A stretch of DNA of 64,000 bases from Lentinula raphanica. Its lineage: Eukaryota; Basidiomycota; Agaricomycetes; Agaricales; Omphalotaceae. Positions within the stretch are counted from its first letter, which is position 1. Each line of letters begins with the position of its first letter. Of the stretch, positions 24,239 through 35,635 are shown in pieces. The DNA lies in the NCBI GenBank assembly GCA_027919835.1, contig JANVFP010000026.1:310001-374000 (forward strand), read 5' to 3'. The notes under the pieces were generated by a model that searched no databases, was not told the origin of the DNA, and saw only the letters and a program-made list of their open reading frames with translations. A program made the position numbers and the translations under genes.

Positions 24239-25955
24239 TCATGCTAGTAGCATCTTCCTCGGATCTTCAAGATACTCTTTCACCCGTACTAAACAATACC
24301 ATATCAGCAACAGTAGGCAAAAAAGAAACAGAGGCTATACCAAGGAAAGTCACGGCCTCCCTACCGTCCAGCAACCGATGGTCATAGGTAAGAGCTACAA
24401 CCATGATGGGGCGAATAACAATTTGGCCATCGACCACGACAGGCTTGTCCTTGATGGCATGCATTCCTAATACAGCAGCTTGAGGCAAGTTGATGATGGG
24501 AGTGCCATATAATGAGCCAAAGACACCACCGTTGGAGCTGGATGCAAGTCAGTGAAAGTAGTAAGAGAATGAACGAGAATCTACTGACATAGTGAAAGTT
24601 CCTCCGGCCATGTCCTCGAGCGTGAGTTTTGAGTCTCTAGCCTGTTTGATGATTGAGGAAGTGCAAGTGTGTGTCTAGATTGGCAAGGCTGACCTTCTTT
24701 CCAAGTGCCGCGATTTCCTTCTCAATCTGAATGAAATTCATCGACTCCGCATTTCGAACAACAGGAGTGACCAAGCCTTTGGGTGTAGCGACAGCGACAC
24801 TGAGGTCGACGTAATCGTGATAAACAATCTCATCGCCCTCAATGTAGGCATTGGCAGCCGGAATTTCTTTCAATGTCAAAGAGCAAGCTTTAGCGAACGC
24901 GCTCATGAAACCAAGCTTGACATCATGTTCCTTGAGTACAGCATCCTTGTATCGTTTGCGCATTTCCATAAGTGACGACATATCGATTTCATTGAATGTA
25001 GTGAGCGAAGCAGCGGCATTCTGGGATTCTTTGAGACGTTCGGCGATACGGAGACGCATCCTGTTCATCTTGACCTGAGAGACTGGTTACGAAAGTGGGC
25101 ATATAAGAGGTACGCTATAAACCTTACCCGAGTTTCGTTCCGTGTGCCAGCAGCTGGCGCAGGAGGTTTTGGTGTGGGATCATCCTTCTTGGAAGGCTTT
25201 TCTGAAGGGGGTGGGGGTGCAGGCTTTTCAGTTGGTTTGTCTTCCTTGGGTTTTGGCTCCTCCTCCTTGGGTTTCTCTTCCTTGGGTTGCTCTTGCTGAG
25301 GTTTATCTTCTTTGGAGTCTTCTTTGGGAGGCGGCGAGCCTGGTGACGGGTTCGGAATGAATAGGAATGACATCGGGACGAAACAACGCACTTTCGCTGA
25401 CTTCACCCGGTTCGATAACAAAAAGGTCTTGACCAACTGTGACGGTATCCTCCTCGTTGGCCAGCAATTCTTTGATGGTTCCGGCTGTTGGGGCATTCAC
25501 TGAAACGTCGATCTAATGCTAGCGCGTTAGTTGAGATATAAATGATAGAAGGATTGAAAACCTTGTCTGTCTCGATAGTTGCAACCTCTTCGTCAGCAGC
25601 AACACTATCTCCAACTTGTTTTGACCACGACTTCAAAGTGCCTTCTGTGATAGATTCTGCCATTTGAGGCACTTTGACAGTCTCCGCTGTAACATGACTT
25701 GTAAGTCGCAAAGGATCAAGGTGATTTTTGTTCATGAATACACACCCTGCAGAAGATTCGTCGAATGAAACTGGGCCCGCCTGATATTTGCGCTAGCCGC
25801 TTTCCTGAAAGACTTCAACTTCAGTCTATCACTTCTTCAACAAATCGCGTCACGTACCAGCCCCTCGACATAGCGACAGCAGTTCCACCATGGATGCTCC
25901 TGGCGTTCAAGACGACCTTTCCTCGGGCAGCAGCAGCAATTTGTTTGGAAAGCAT
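24239..25955 (-). CDS. KGD2: 2-oxoglutarate dehydrogenase E2 (dihydrolipoamide succinyltransferase)
   Basis: Mitochondrial TCA-cycle enzyme moving succinyl from lipoamide to CoA. The start [20 protein letters not shown] at 25955 is a typical targeting peptide. The lipoyl domain follows: [20 protein letters not shown], then [16 protein letters not shown], where the Lys of ETDKVD is lipoylated, and [13 protein letters not shown] Lys/Glu/Pro linker ([18 protein letters not shown]) stands where other E2s have a subunit-binding domain, as usual for fungal KGD2. The catalytic domain has [55 protein letters not shown] and the active site [17 protein letters not shown] with catalytic His and Asp. A last intron leads to [16 protein letters not shown] and TGA at 24239-24241. 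Confidence 0.96.
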
Positions 25956-26041
25956 TGTGGACAGACGGTTGACGTCTGGTAAAAGTGTAGTTGAGGTATA
26001 TTAGCAAGAACTTTTTCGGACTTGTCCACCGCAGACTCTTG

Positions 26042-26084
26042 ATTGGCTGCTTATCCCGGGCTGTTCCGGGCCGGATTGACGTCA
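26042..26084 (-). promoter_or_regulatory. CCAAT box and CRE-like site upstream of KGD2
   Basis: On the minus strand CCAAT lies at about 26042-26046, some 90 bp before the KGD2 ATG. A full CRE/ATF palindrome TGACGTCA lies at 26077-26084. CCAAT is the site of the HAP/NF-Y complex, which controls KGD2 and other respiratory genes in yeast. Action here is inferred from position. Confidence 0.5.
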
Positions 26085-26444
26085 GAGCTTTTTGCGTCAC
26101 GACTGACTTCAGAGCTCTGAACTTTGAAGAGGTCAACTTGAACTTGGTCTTCTTTCCAAGAACAACATACATGATATGTCAAATTTCGTGCTCTACATGC
26201 TAATCACAGGAAGCCCGAGTCACAAATTCAAATCAATACTAGCCTCTGAATTCGCTGCGTGAGTGGCAGTTCCACCACAAGATATCGATCCTTGCATCAC
26301 CCCCAACAGTGGATTGATTCCACTGGCTTACCTGTTATATTCAACGAACGCGTTTACCCTTCGTTGAACTATCTGACTGGCTAGCGAGGCTAGAGAAAAA
26401 CATACACCGTGTACTGTGGGTGGTATGCCAGATTTTGCATTCTC

Positions 26445-27660
26445 CTAATCACAAGAGGCAAGAGTTACAGAATTCAGATCAATGCTGCTCGTCGTCACAG
26501 AATTATCACTTCCACTCAGCACTCCAGCACCAGTAATCAACAGTGTCCCATCCGGCATCACACGAAGATTCCGACTGTACGAAGCACTCTCCGGTGTTGT
26601 CACTCTTGTCCAAGCATTCGGAGCACCGAGGCATTGGTTCAAAAACACAGCCGAGTCGCTGTTCGCACTGACAGCAAGTATGCCATTCGCACCGCCAACC
26701 GGGCTCCAAACTATGAACGGAGAGCTAGTTGGGATCATTCCATCCGTCGCACGAAGTACTTGTCCAGGTGCCAAATTAAATGTGGTAGGATCGTCCGAAA
26801 CGCGATAATACACTGCGAACGATGCCTCGGGGGCTCCAAAGAATTCGTAGGTCATGATATACGATCCATTGGGAAGAAGAGCGACGGTGGTCATGCCTGG
26901 TCGATCGTCGAAAACGTCGTATGCGACGTCGTCTACTGGTGAAGCCCATGTTAGCAGATCGGTAGAAGTTTGGTGGACTAGCTTTTGTCCATGGGCAGGA
27001 TCTCGCTGATCAGAGTAATAAACAATCATCTCGTCTTCAAACAGCATCAGGAACGGCTCCCATACAGGGGTGTCGCCGTTCACAGGTTCTGCAACTCCTC
27101 CACTTGCGATATGAGAGAGAAAGGTCCAGGTAAGTCTATAACTCAATGTTAGCCACTGAACAATATTCATTTCTGATTCGGACGAACCCCTTATCCGTAC
27201 TGGCGTACAGATCTATTTGAGTTGCAGAAAGATCCGCAGGTATGGAGTTACCTGCACAGAGAATCGTCCCAGCAGGAAATCCTCCAAACTCGCTAGGCAG
27301 TTCGTACAAGAATGGCTGGTACCGTAGACCCCATCCGTTCACCTGATCCGTCACCCGTGAAATCTCCGCCCATGTCGAACCACTGTCAGTTGACTGGTAT
27401 ATAGGGAAATATGGTGGTTCAGGAGAATAGTTTTCCCAGGTCGCTAGAAGAACATTCGTTTCGTCCCCGTCTGTTTCTAGGAGTAAGGTCCGTGCATAGA
27501 GTGTCCTGGGAATTGTGTAGGTCGAGGGCGGTACGAATATTGTAACATCGTCGAGTGTGTTCACAGATCGAGTCGCGAAATCTTCAGAGGATGTAGGATG
27601 GGCAGCAGTCAAGCAGTTGAAGGCGGCGAAAATTACCGCTATCGTTGATATGAGATGCAT
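26445..27660 (-). CDS. Secreted sialidase-superfamily/GH93-like glycosidase
   Basis: Starts at 27660 with a signal peptide (MHLISTIAVIFAAFNCLTAA). The mature part has sialidase-fold features: YQSTDSGSTWAEISRV is an Asp-box (S-x-D-x-G-x-T-W). Then GWGLRYQPFLYELPSEFGGF, GTILCAGNSIPADL, and after an intron near 27135-27190 a second Asp-box-like YASTDKG...WTF, PVWEPFLMLFEDEMIVYYSD, DDRPGMTTVALLPNGSYIMT, SPFIVWSPVGGANGILAVSA, ending SSIDLNSVTLASCD with TAG. The order of these motifs matches GH93 exo-arabinanases and BNR-repeat secreted proteins of fungi. Release of arabinobiose from plant arabinan is the likely role but the substrate is inferred. Confidence 0.8.
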
Positions 27661-30311
27661 ATTTCTGCAGGGCCTGGAGAAAGAGATGCTAAATGCAATG
27701 ATCTTTATAGACGAGGTTTACACTGGCTCAGCTGATATCAGGCGACCATGCGACTCCGGTAGATCTTGTGAAAAAGCAAATTAAACGGTCCGCCCTCATG
27801 TGGAGTCCACCGTCGAAGGTTTCGAAGCTGGTAAGCGTAGAACATGGGATTTACCATGGGGTTGAACTTGAAGGGCGTACGAACATACTGCACGAGATAT
27901 GCATCAATAAATCATCATTACCATGCATACGGGCGAACACTATCTCAATGGGAGCCTGGAGGCCAGGTCGCCGCCGCTTGAGACCGCTTGCACACGCTTT
28001 GGAGCGTCGCGTGTTCTTGAATTCTGGTCCTCAGAATAACTCTAAATTTTGACCATCTTCATTGGGATGACGGATGGTCAGAGTTCGCGGTTTCGTATAG
28101 GTATGTGGTTCATAGCAACCACGACGAGTTATGCGACATAGCAGTGAATGGCTAGAAGGGCCTGTTGAAAGAGCACTGTCTTATTTTTGGCTCTGGGAAC
28201 GAACCCTACTCAGGCAACGTCGCGGGTCCGACATTCACAGAGACGCGGAGGGATATCTGCACCGTCAGGTACTTCAAGGAGAGAGTGAAACATCCGCAAT
28301 GGGGAGTCAGAGTGGGGAGAAAGAGGGGTGCGGACTGAAGATTTTACTCAGACAACAATCTAAGACACCGAAGGAGACTTGCCGTATCCAATCTCCTTGT
28401 CAGCCGAACATCAAGGACAGAAAGAGGCTGTAGCAATCATCTCCATCATCCCGGGCCAGGCTGTATATTCAGCTACCATGAATCAACATTGTAAGTTCAG
28501 ATACTTGCCATCCCAAACGCACATGTTGTAATTTCATTTGTTCGCACATACAGGCTGTTGGTTGGTCGCTTGGAGCCACAGCATCATGCAATGTTTACCG
28601 AATGATCGATAGACAGCAAAGAGGTGGTAGGGCGCAAGAGAAACATTTAACATTGATTTGTAGCCCAATTCCGAATTATCTTCAGACCTGGCTAGCTGGA
28701 TTAGACTAGGTTGGATTAGCTATGCCATAAACCGAGAACCAACTTTAGGAGAAGGTTTGGTCGTCTGACCCCGGAGGAAATTAAAGCATGATAATCTGTG
28801 TACTCCCTCAGATCAGCGAGATCAACACGAGTCTGCCATCTTGTTCTCATCCCATGGCGATTGATATCAATGACAGCAACCTCTCCTGGGCTTCTGATTC
28901 ACGCTCCCTTCATTCCTGATGATCAGTATAAAAAACTTGAAGAGAGAGAGGTACCGGAGAACGAAGAGCCTGGGAGACACCTGGAGATACTGGCTGTGGT
29001 TACACAGGTTACAGTTACGCCGGTAGGCTTCGGATGACGACTTGTGAGAATAGAATAGCAGGGAACGGTGAGCCTAGAGCACCTAGGCTGTGTTCGCTGT
29101 CTCATGCGACAACGGCGGAAGGTAAAAAACGTCCGCTAGCGTCTAGAGCTGCTTTGCTCGTCATGATCAATGAGACTTTGGGGGAGCCCTTGCAATAAGC
29201 TTCCGATTGGGATGACGGGAACGTGTTCAGTTTTATCAGCAGATAAGGGCACCAAAGTTTTGGTAATTTGCGAAGGAGTCGCTGATAGAGCTAACCCTAT
29301 GCGCAGTGGAAAAGAGTGGAAAAGTCTTGGAGTATAACTAGTCTAGCCGGAGAGCTGGAGCTTAGGTTAAGCAGATAGGCAAAGGAGGCCACATCAAGCC
29401 ACATCAGACTAGAGTGCAGCGGATACGAGGGAGTTGCCGACAACCTTCGTCCAGTTTTGTAGAGATGAGAATGTGGATGCATGAATCCTTATACTGAAAG
29501 CTTATGTCCGAGTCATAGGAGACGATGGTTCAATAGCGAGCCATGTCCATGGCGTTGAAGAGGTTCGAATTCTCTTGGGGAATGATACCGGAGTGATAAT
29601 AATAAGGAAGTGGCAATTTAACGATAGTGTATTGTTGGAGACTGACTGAAGTTGAGGACCACATGTGAACGCTTTGAACAGACTATAGAAATGTCGACAA
29701 TGAGAAAAGAATCTGATGGAAGTTGAGAAGATCGCGTTGAGAGCGGCGAAAGGTTGTAGTAGGCTGTCGGATGGAAGTGGTTACTCGTTGTAGAAAGGTT
29801 GTTAAAGCAGACTGTTGCCTGGATAATAGTGGAGAGAGAAGAGCGATAGATAATAAGAAAAGCGGAGAATGTGAAGTCGGATTTGAATAGCCAGGGTCAT
29901 ATGAATAGGCAACAGTGTTCGGGCTCATTGTGCCTTTTTTGGGTAGATGAGATAGGGCAGTAGAGAATAAACGATGAGGAAGAAAGACTTGAAGCAAAAA
30001 AACAAAACGTTGAAGGAGTGAGTTGTACTTACAGTCTGGTTTGGCCATGGACAGCGTCCGGAGGAGATAAGAAAATTAAATGCCGAAAAAGGAAATGGTC
30101 AATTTGAAACAAAATAAAATTGAAAAAAAGTGGAACCAGTGCAGGCGTGGGAAAGTGAGTACGTAATGCATGCCAAAGGAACTCCATATTACAAGAGCAA
30201 AATGAAATCCCCGTTTTCTCCTTCGTAACTTCAGCCTACTGCAATTATTCCGCAAGAAACAACGTCCTCCCCGCCTCACCCTTCTTCTCTTCCTTCTTAT
30301 TCCTTTCCACC
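27661..30311. other. Gene-poor region with at most a doubtful small gene
   Basis: About 2.65 kb. The best candidate is a minus-strand ATG at 30048 (MAKPD) followed at once by a good donor (gtaagt). Downstream pieces on the minus strand stay open (29683-30010 and about 29640-29830) but no phase-consistent model emerged, so it is not called. Frames at 27768-28052 and 28131-28433 (+) show no known motif. The part next to 27660 should carry the GH93-like promoter, and 30050-30311 that of the PNRC-motif gene. Confidence 0.45.
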
Positions 30312-31555
30312 ATGATCCTTGTTCATAAACAACAATTTCCTTTGTCCTCTCCACACGCTCATCATCGAAGGCATCCTTCTGCGCCTCCAGCTGTTATCGT
30401 TCAACCTACCAAAGTTCCAGGCCTTCTATCGCTTGCGAAACCTCCTCAACGACAACAGCCTCAACACTCGAGGCAGCGCCCGTCTCCAAAGGCTAAGCAG
30501 CCTCAGTCCAACCGTCCATCAAAGACGGCGCTTGATGCAGAAGCGACTTCAACTTTGAAGCCATCGCCAGAGATATCAGCCAAGAAACCCGCTAATGCTA
30601 ATCTTAGAGGTCGGCCAAACTCAAAACCTCAGGAAAAGCAAACGGCAAGGTGTGTTCCTGGTTTATACACATTTTTTCAACAGCATATTCACCCACTCGA
30701 AGGAGCACCTCCCATTCCGCGGTACGAGGACGACGAAACAACGCACGTCAGCAATCTCCTCCTCTTCCTACCTCGCAGGCTGAGGTTCCCTCTTCACCTT
30801 CGTATCAATCTAACAACTCCAACCCCTTTGATCCATTTTTGGATGCCTCGGACGCTCGATCCAAGCTCTCTCGTCCGACCTCCATTCCTACTCTTGCCTC
30901 TCGTCCTTCAGGCAAGCTAGCTCGTCGAAGACAGCCGAACATGCCTCCTGCAGCAAACGCATTCCCAAAGGCAATCCCTGTCCCGCGCAACTCCAAACCA
31001 TCTCACTCTACCCTCTCTCGGTCAGAGCCCCATGTTTCCAACGTTCGCAACTTTAAGGCCCGTTCTTTGCAACTCACCGACGGATTTCCAATTTGCGATG
31101 ACATGACCGATACGGAAGATGACTCTGGAGATGACTCGACTCCTCCGGCCACGCCTACCCGTTTGCGCTCGGCTCGCTTCAACATGAGCATTGGAGATGG
31201 ACCTCGCACAGCACCTATCACTGCTCCCTCTTCTGCGTTCCCATTCTATGTGTCTCCTTCGCCCAGTCCCGCGGGTAAGAAGACCGGCAAGAAGCACGCC
31301 CGAGTTCCTAGCGAAGGCGTTTTCGCTATGTCTTCAGATGAAGAAGCTACCGCATCTCGAGCTTCTGATAAGCATGACATTGATCTGAAGGCTTTGCTTG
31401 GATTGACTGTTCAGCGTGCGCCATTGTCTGAAGAGTCTGAGCAGGAACGAGAAGCGGCTGCCGCTGCCGCTGCTGCTGCGTACTTTGCGAGCTCCAACTT
31501 CCAAAACTCGCCTAGTCCCGAGGAATTACCTCCTCCTTCGTTTGCTTTCGCTTGA
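30312..31555 (+). CDS. Disordered protein with a PNRC/Edc1-type decapping motif
   Basis: A Pro/Ser/Arg-rich, low-complexity protein of about 396 residues. Exon 1 (MILVHKQQFPLSSPHAHHRR ...) ends at 30649. An intron at 30650-30702 joins RSTSHSAVRGRRNN in phase. Acidic stretch DDMTDTEDDSGDDSTPPATP is followed by TPTRLRSARFNMSIGDGP. A poly-Ala tract sits before the C-terminal YFASSNFQNSPSPEELPPPS, then FAFA and TGA. That last block fits the PNRC motif (F/Y-A-G-x-x-F-x-x-S-P-x-P-x-x-L-P-x-P-x-F) used by Edc1/Edc2 and PNRC to bind Dcp1 and boost Dcp2 decapping of mRNA. The motif is seen. The decapping role is inferred. No folded domain is expected. Confidence 0.75.
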
Positions 31556-33756
31556 GTTGCTTTCATTACCCGTGCACACAGTGTTTGAGGTCGGTCTTTA
31601 CCATGTCCGAGTCATCCTACCCTTGCGCTGACGTCGGTCATTTAGAATCTTGGGACCATACGTTCAAAACTTTCTGCCTAGCCGATTAGACTCCTGCTTG
31701 CATCTTGACCTCCTCTCCCGACACCATCCGCCGAAAGAAGTTTTTTTGAGCACTGCTTTGAAAATTTTCTTTATTTTTATTATCCTTCATCTTGGGTTTC
31801 GCGAGATGCGGTCGACATCTAACGCATCGTTGTATATCTTCCCCTTCTTCGGCATCAGGTCTAGGCTCCTCTCTCCCCTCGGCTCAACACTATGTGACAC
31901 TAGCATCATCACTAGAAAACCCGGTATTTGGTCAATCGTTTAGGACATCCGCGCACTGTTGTGTGATTTCATCTATGGTGAAACCACACTGCTAAACCTT
32001 CTCCTTTGGGCGTTCCGCCCTTAGGATCTTTCCCATACGCCATCTCTATCTCTCGAATTGTTACCGTGCTTTCGCATCGCAAATCTTTTCTCGTCGTACT
32101 TCATCGGCCATCTCTCTTACTTGCGCCTTTCCCTGGTCTGGACGGCAAGGCCCTCGTAGCGTGGAGGCTAGGGCTTGCCCGCGCCAGAGTGTAAAAAAGA
32201 GTTGGGTTGCTAGATGGAGCGGTTGAGGAAGCACCAACTCAAAGTCAACGAATCTGGAACGCTGTATACAATACTCAGTGGTCGAGACCATTGCTTAATT
32301 TATTCACAGGAACTCACCCGACATCCCCGGTCACCACCGCTACTTTTCCTGACACCTCTTCATCACCCTCGTACACGTTGAAGGAGCAGGTATCATGATG
32401 ACTGGCTGGCCCTTGTTATTCCCCAAGACTTGTGCCGATGTCTGCGCACCCCTCCTCTCCACTTCGGATTGATATTGGGTTCATATCTCACCATCTGTGA
32501 AATAATCACCCTCGCGCCCTCATCTATATTGTCTTTATATTTTCATCCTTTAAGCTATTTCTATTCCCTATTTCCAAGCACTCCCGTCTTCCTCATTATA
32601 TCTTCTTCACCCAGAGTGCTTGTGTTTCTATAATCTTCTATATCCGCTCTCGCATTCACCTTCAGGCTTCAATCATTTCCAGCCTCAGAACTCGAATCAA
32701 TGTATCAAGTACTCATCTGCATATCCCTTCCTCCAACCCTATATCCCTATTCGCCGTCTTCCACCCTACCTCAAATGTTCTTTTAGATATGCGAGGAAGG
32801 GTTTTTATGCATGTATAACAAATTTCCTGTCTGTGTTTCTTGTGGTTTTTTTATTATCTTTTCTTTTCACCTATGCGGTACCTGTTTTATATTTTTCTGT
32901 GCGTTTTTTTTTCTTGTGCGGCATCATGGTCTCTATTTTATGATTATGAACGCTTTCTGGTGTACTTGTTGGTTATGTAAGTCTTTCTTCTTGTCTCTGC
33001 TTGCATGATTTGCTGACGATGTCCATCTCTAGTATTGCATGCATACCCCAGGAATACCCTTCTTCCTCAATCCGCTGTACCCCACGGTACTTGTATCCAT
33101 GCATACACTGCTCGCATGAAACAGATCCTCGACTTTTATGGCGCCATTGCTCAGGCGTTCCGCGATGACACACCATTCATGTTTCCCGCCTGTTATCACC
33201 CCCTATTGCATGGACCTCTTCTATCATTGTTCACCACTGCATATTCTGTTTTCATCGGTTCTCCTTAGAGTGTATAAACAACTTCTTCCCTCTGCGTTGT
33301 TTCTCCATTTGCCCCCCTCCCCCATTCAACGCCCAAGTTCATACTTGCCTCGCTCTACACCATCCTATCGTCCTGTCTCTTGTACCTATTTCTGCCAATC
33401 ACCCTCACTATCATCCATGGTTGGTTTCCCTCTCACATCGCTATCCAACAGTCGTATCCTACGCTCCTTTGCATTATAAACCCCACTCCTCTTCCTCCTA
33501 TACTGTACCGAATCACAAGAAATCAATAGTCAGAAATAGTAGTACTACCCACACTCCTTTTAGTTTTGTTCCCTACTCCTACCTACAAAACCGAATCAAA
33601 TACTACTTGTTCTATCCCTTCCTTAAACGAATCTCATTCTTAGGATTCTCATGAGTACAACGGATGTATGTAAGTTGTCATCACATTTAGGCTGAGCGGT
33701 GTAATACAACTGTCCTATGCACTGGAAATCTAAAAGGCAACTCGACAAATGTTTGA
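31556..33756. other. Long intergenic or 3' UTR region, no supported gene
   Basis: About 2.2 kb of pyrimidine-rich plus strand between two gene 3' ends, the PNRC gene (+) and CSN3 (-). Many short T/C-rich plus-strand frames exist but none has a recognisable domain. Long 3' UTRs of both neighbours or a non-coding transcript would explain it. No repeats with clear termini were found. Confidence 0.5.
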
Positions 33757-35487
33757 TCACCCAAAGACCATCGTGTCTTCTCTGTCAATTGAGTATGTAC
33801 TCCCGCTGGGGTAGTCATCCTCGTCAGGGAAAGTCCCGCCAGGACCAAATCCAGTCCCAGGACTACCGATAGACATACCTAGAATAACGAACGAGTCAAT
33901 CTCGTTGCCCGAGGTGGCACAATGCTAATGGTACCCACCAGAGTTTCCACCTCCCATTTTAATTGCCTTTGAGACGAATTCTCTGCTCTGCCCAACGTCC
34001 ATATCGAGTTCACTGAGCAGTGCCGATTGTGCTTGGACAGCTTCGAGTAGCATCGGGACGGAGACTTTACTTAGCGTTCCACCTTGTATATCTCCCAACA
34101 GCGTGCGGATATCTTCGATGCTGACGTCTGCCGTGCCAGGTGCGTCGTGGAAGGTGACGATATCAGAATCAGAAATCGTGGCATGGATGATTCGTGAATC
34201 GATCTACAGAGAGTTCAGAGGGGCATTGGCAAGAGAAATAACAAAAAGCTTGTGAGAAACTTGCCATCCTCAAGACCAGAGCTCTGACTTGACTTTCGTT
34301 GTCTATTCCGATATATCTTCCAATCTCGGTCAACCCCAAGGTAACATACGTTTCAGTGAGTCTTTTAATGATCCATTTTGGAGCTTCCGCTACCAGCAAC
34401 TCCACCAAGCCCAGGTTACACTCTGAGGCATACAAGTCTCGATCTTTGAGTAATAGCTGTTTCAGTCGGTTGGTTCCCGAAGACGGACCTTCCCTTCGAT
34501 CTTTTGGATGAGGAGAACCAGGGAAAGCGTTGATCAAATTCTGATATGGTGTACCCTTGAATATACGTGTCAGGATAGGTGAAGTGTATTTTGGCAGAGG
34601 TTGTAGTCCGCCCAAAGCGATACACTGAACCAACCGAAGCTTCTTTAGGGCTTCCAATTGTAGACCGGCAGGAGGAGAGTTACCGGTACTCGGAGCAGTA
34701 AGCGCGGTTTCGAAGTAATCGAGAGCAGCAGTGTAATTTCCTGTTTTTGTGAGGATGATGCCGCCAAGATAATGATAGAGGAGGTTGTCGTGGTAAGAGG
34801 GATTGAATTCAGGATAGACACTCAAGTACGTATATAAGTCGTTGATCGGATGCTCGATGAGTAGACGAATGATTTCAGGTGTGATATGTTTGTTTTGCAA
34901 ACTGACGAGAAGCAGGGTTGGATGGATCGGAGACAGGCAGCTAGGAGTGAACGGTAGGCGAGTGGCGAGAGAATAGAGCAAAGGTATTGCTAGTTTTGCC
35001 TACAGAGAATGATTAGAACGCTAAGCGTGGAGGTAAAGTCAAAGTAACTCTCACATTCCCTTGGAGTTCAGCATATCTCGCTAAGGATCTAGCGAGCATA
35101 ACCATTCGTTCGGGAGCAAAACGCGCTTGTACCGGGTCGAACACTTGGCAAAATTGGGCGACAGATGCCCAGGGAGGTCCCTGCACACCAGATTGTGCGT
35201 TCAAGTACATGTTCAGTCTCGCAGATCTCAACAAAGAAGTCAGTAAGCGCTAACAAGGGGATACAGAACGCCACATACAATATGTACAACACTCCCAACG
35301 TATTTATTCTGAGATCGAGCACGGAGAGTGGATCCTGACCGGACGACATAGAGCTTGCGAGGATGAATTCGCGAACATCTCTTCCAGATGCTGCTGTGTT
35401 ACGCAGAGTATGTGCCAAAACTTCAACGTTGTTGCTGGTTGTTATTTGCTGCACTAGTCCATCGATGCTCTGATTATCTGCCGACAT
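33757..35487 (-). CDS. CSN3: COP9 signalosome subunit 3 (CSN3)
   Basis: PCI-domain subunit of the COP9 signalosome, which removes NEDD8/Rub1 from cullins and so controls SCF ligases. Start MSADNQSIDGLVQQITTSNN at 35487. Helical repeats follow (LRLVQCIALGGLQPLPKYTS). The LPKYTS segment is a CSN3 hallmark. Then DLYASECNLGLVELLVAEAP, KWIIKRLTETYVTLGLTEIG and the winged-helix part RIIHATISDSDIVTFHDAPG. An intron near 33880-33940 adds a Gly-rich tail ending STYSIDREDTMVFG and TGA at 33757-33759. The nearby F-box genes encode possible SCF adaptors, but that may be coincidence. About five introns, minor border doubts. Confidence 0.9.
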
Positions 35488-35635
35488 CGTGAATATCTCC
35501 AGAGAGGTGAAAGATATTAGTAAAGGCTGAGGTTGAGGTATAAAATCAGACCAGAGTGATGACCAGAGTGGACGAAGAACGAGAAATATTTAGACGCTGA
35601 CGTATTTTCCGTGTTGTTGACAAGTGACCACTATC
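35488..35635. promoter_or_regulatory. Short bidirectional promoter, CSN3 and F-box gene
   Basis: Only 148 bp separate the two start codons. It contains a TATAAAA-type sequence (about 35538-35544) and the direct repeat GACCAGAGTG twice around 35550-35570. Both genes must share it. Confidence 0.55.

Noticed and set aside
28131..28433. Plus-strand open frame of 100 codons
   Set aside because: Composition is not gene-like, no motif. Another frame is just as long when stops are skipped, so it may be a relic only.
29500..29580. Possible tRNA: AGGTTCGAAT looks like a B-box
   Set aside because: No acceptor stem or D and anticodon arms can be drawn around it, and the A-box is poor. Likely chance.
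29683..30048. Minus-strand frame starting MAKPD with a good donor directly after
   Set aside because: Several open pieces follow, but no model kept the phase through all joins. Left as a possible small gene, not called.
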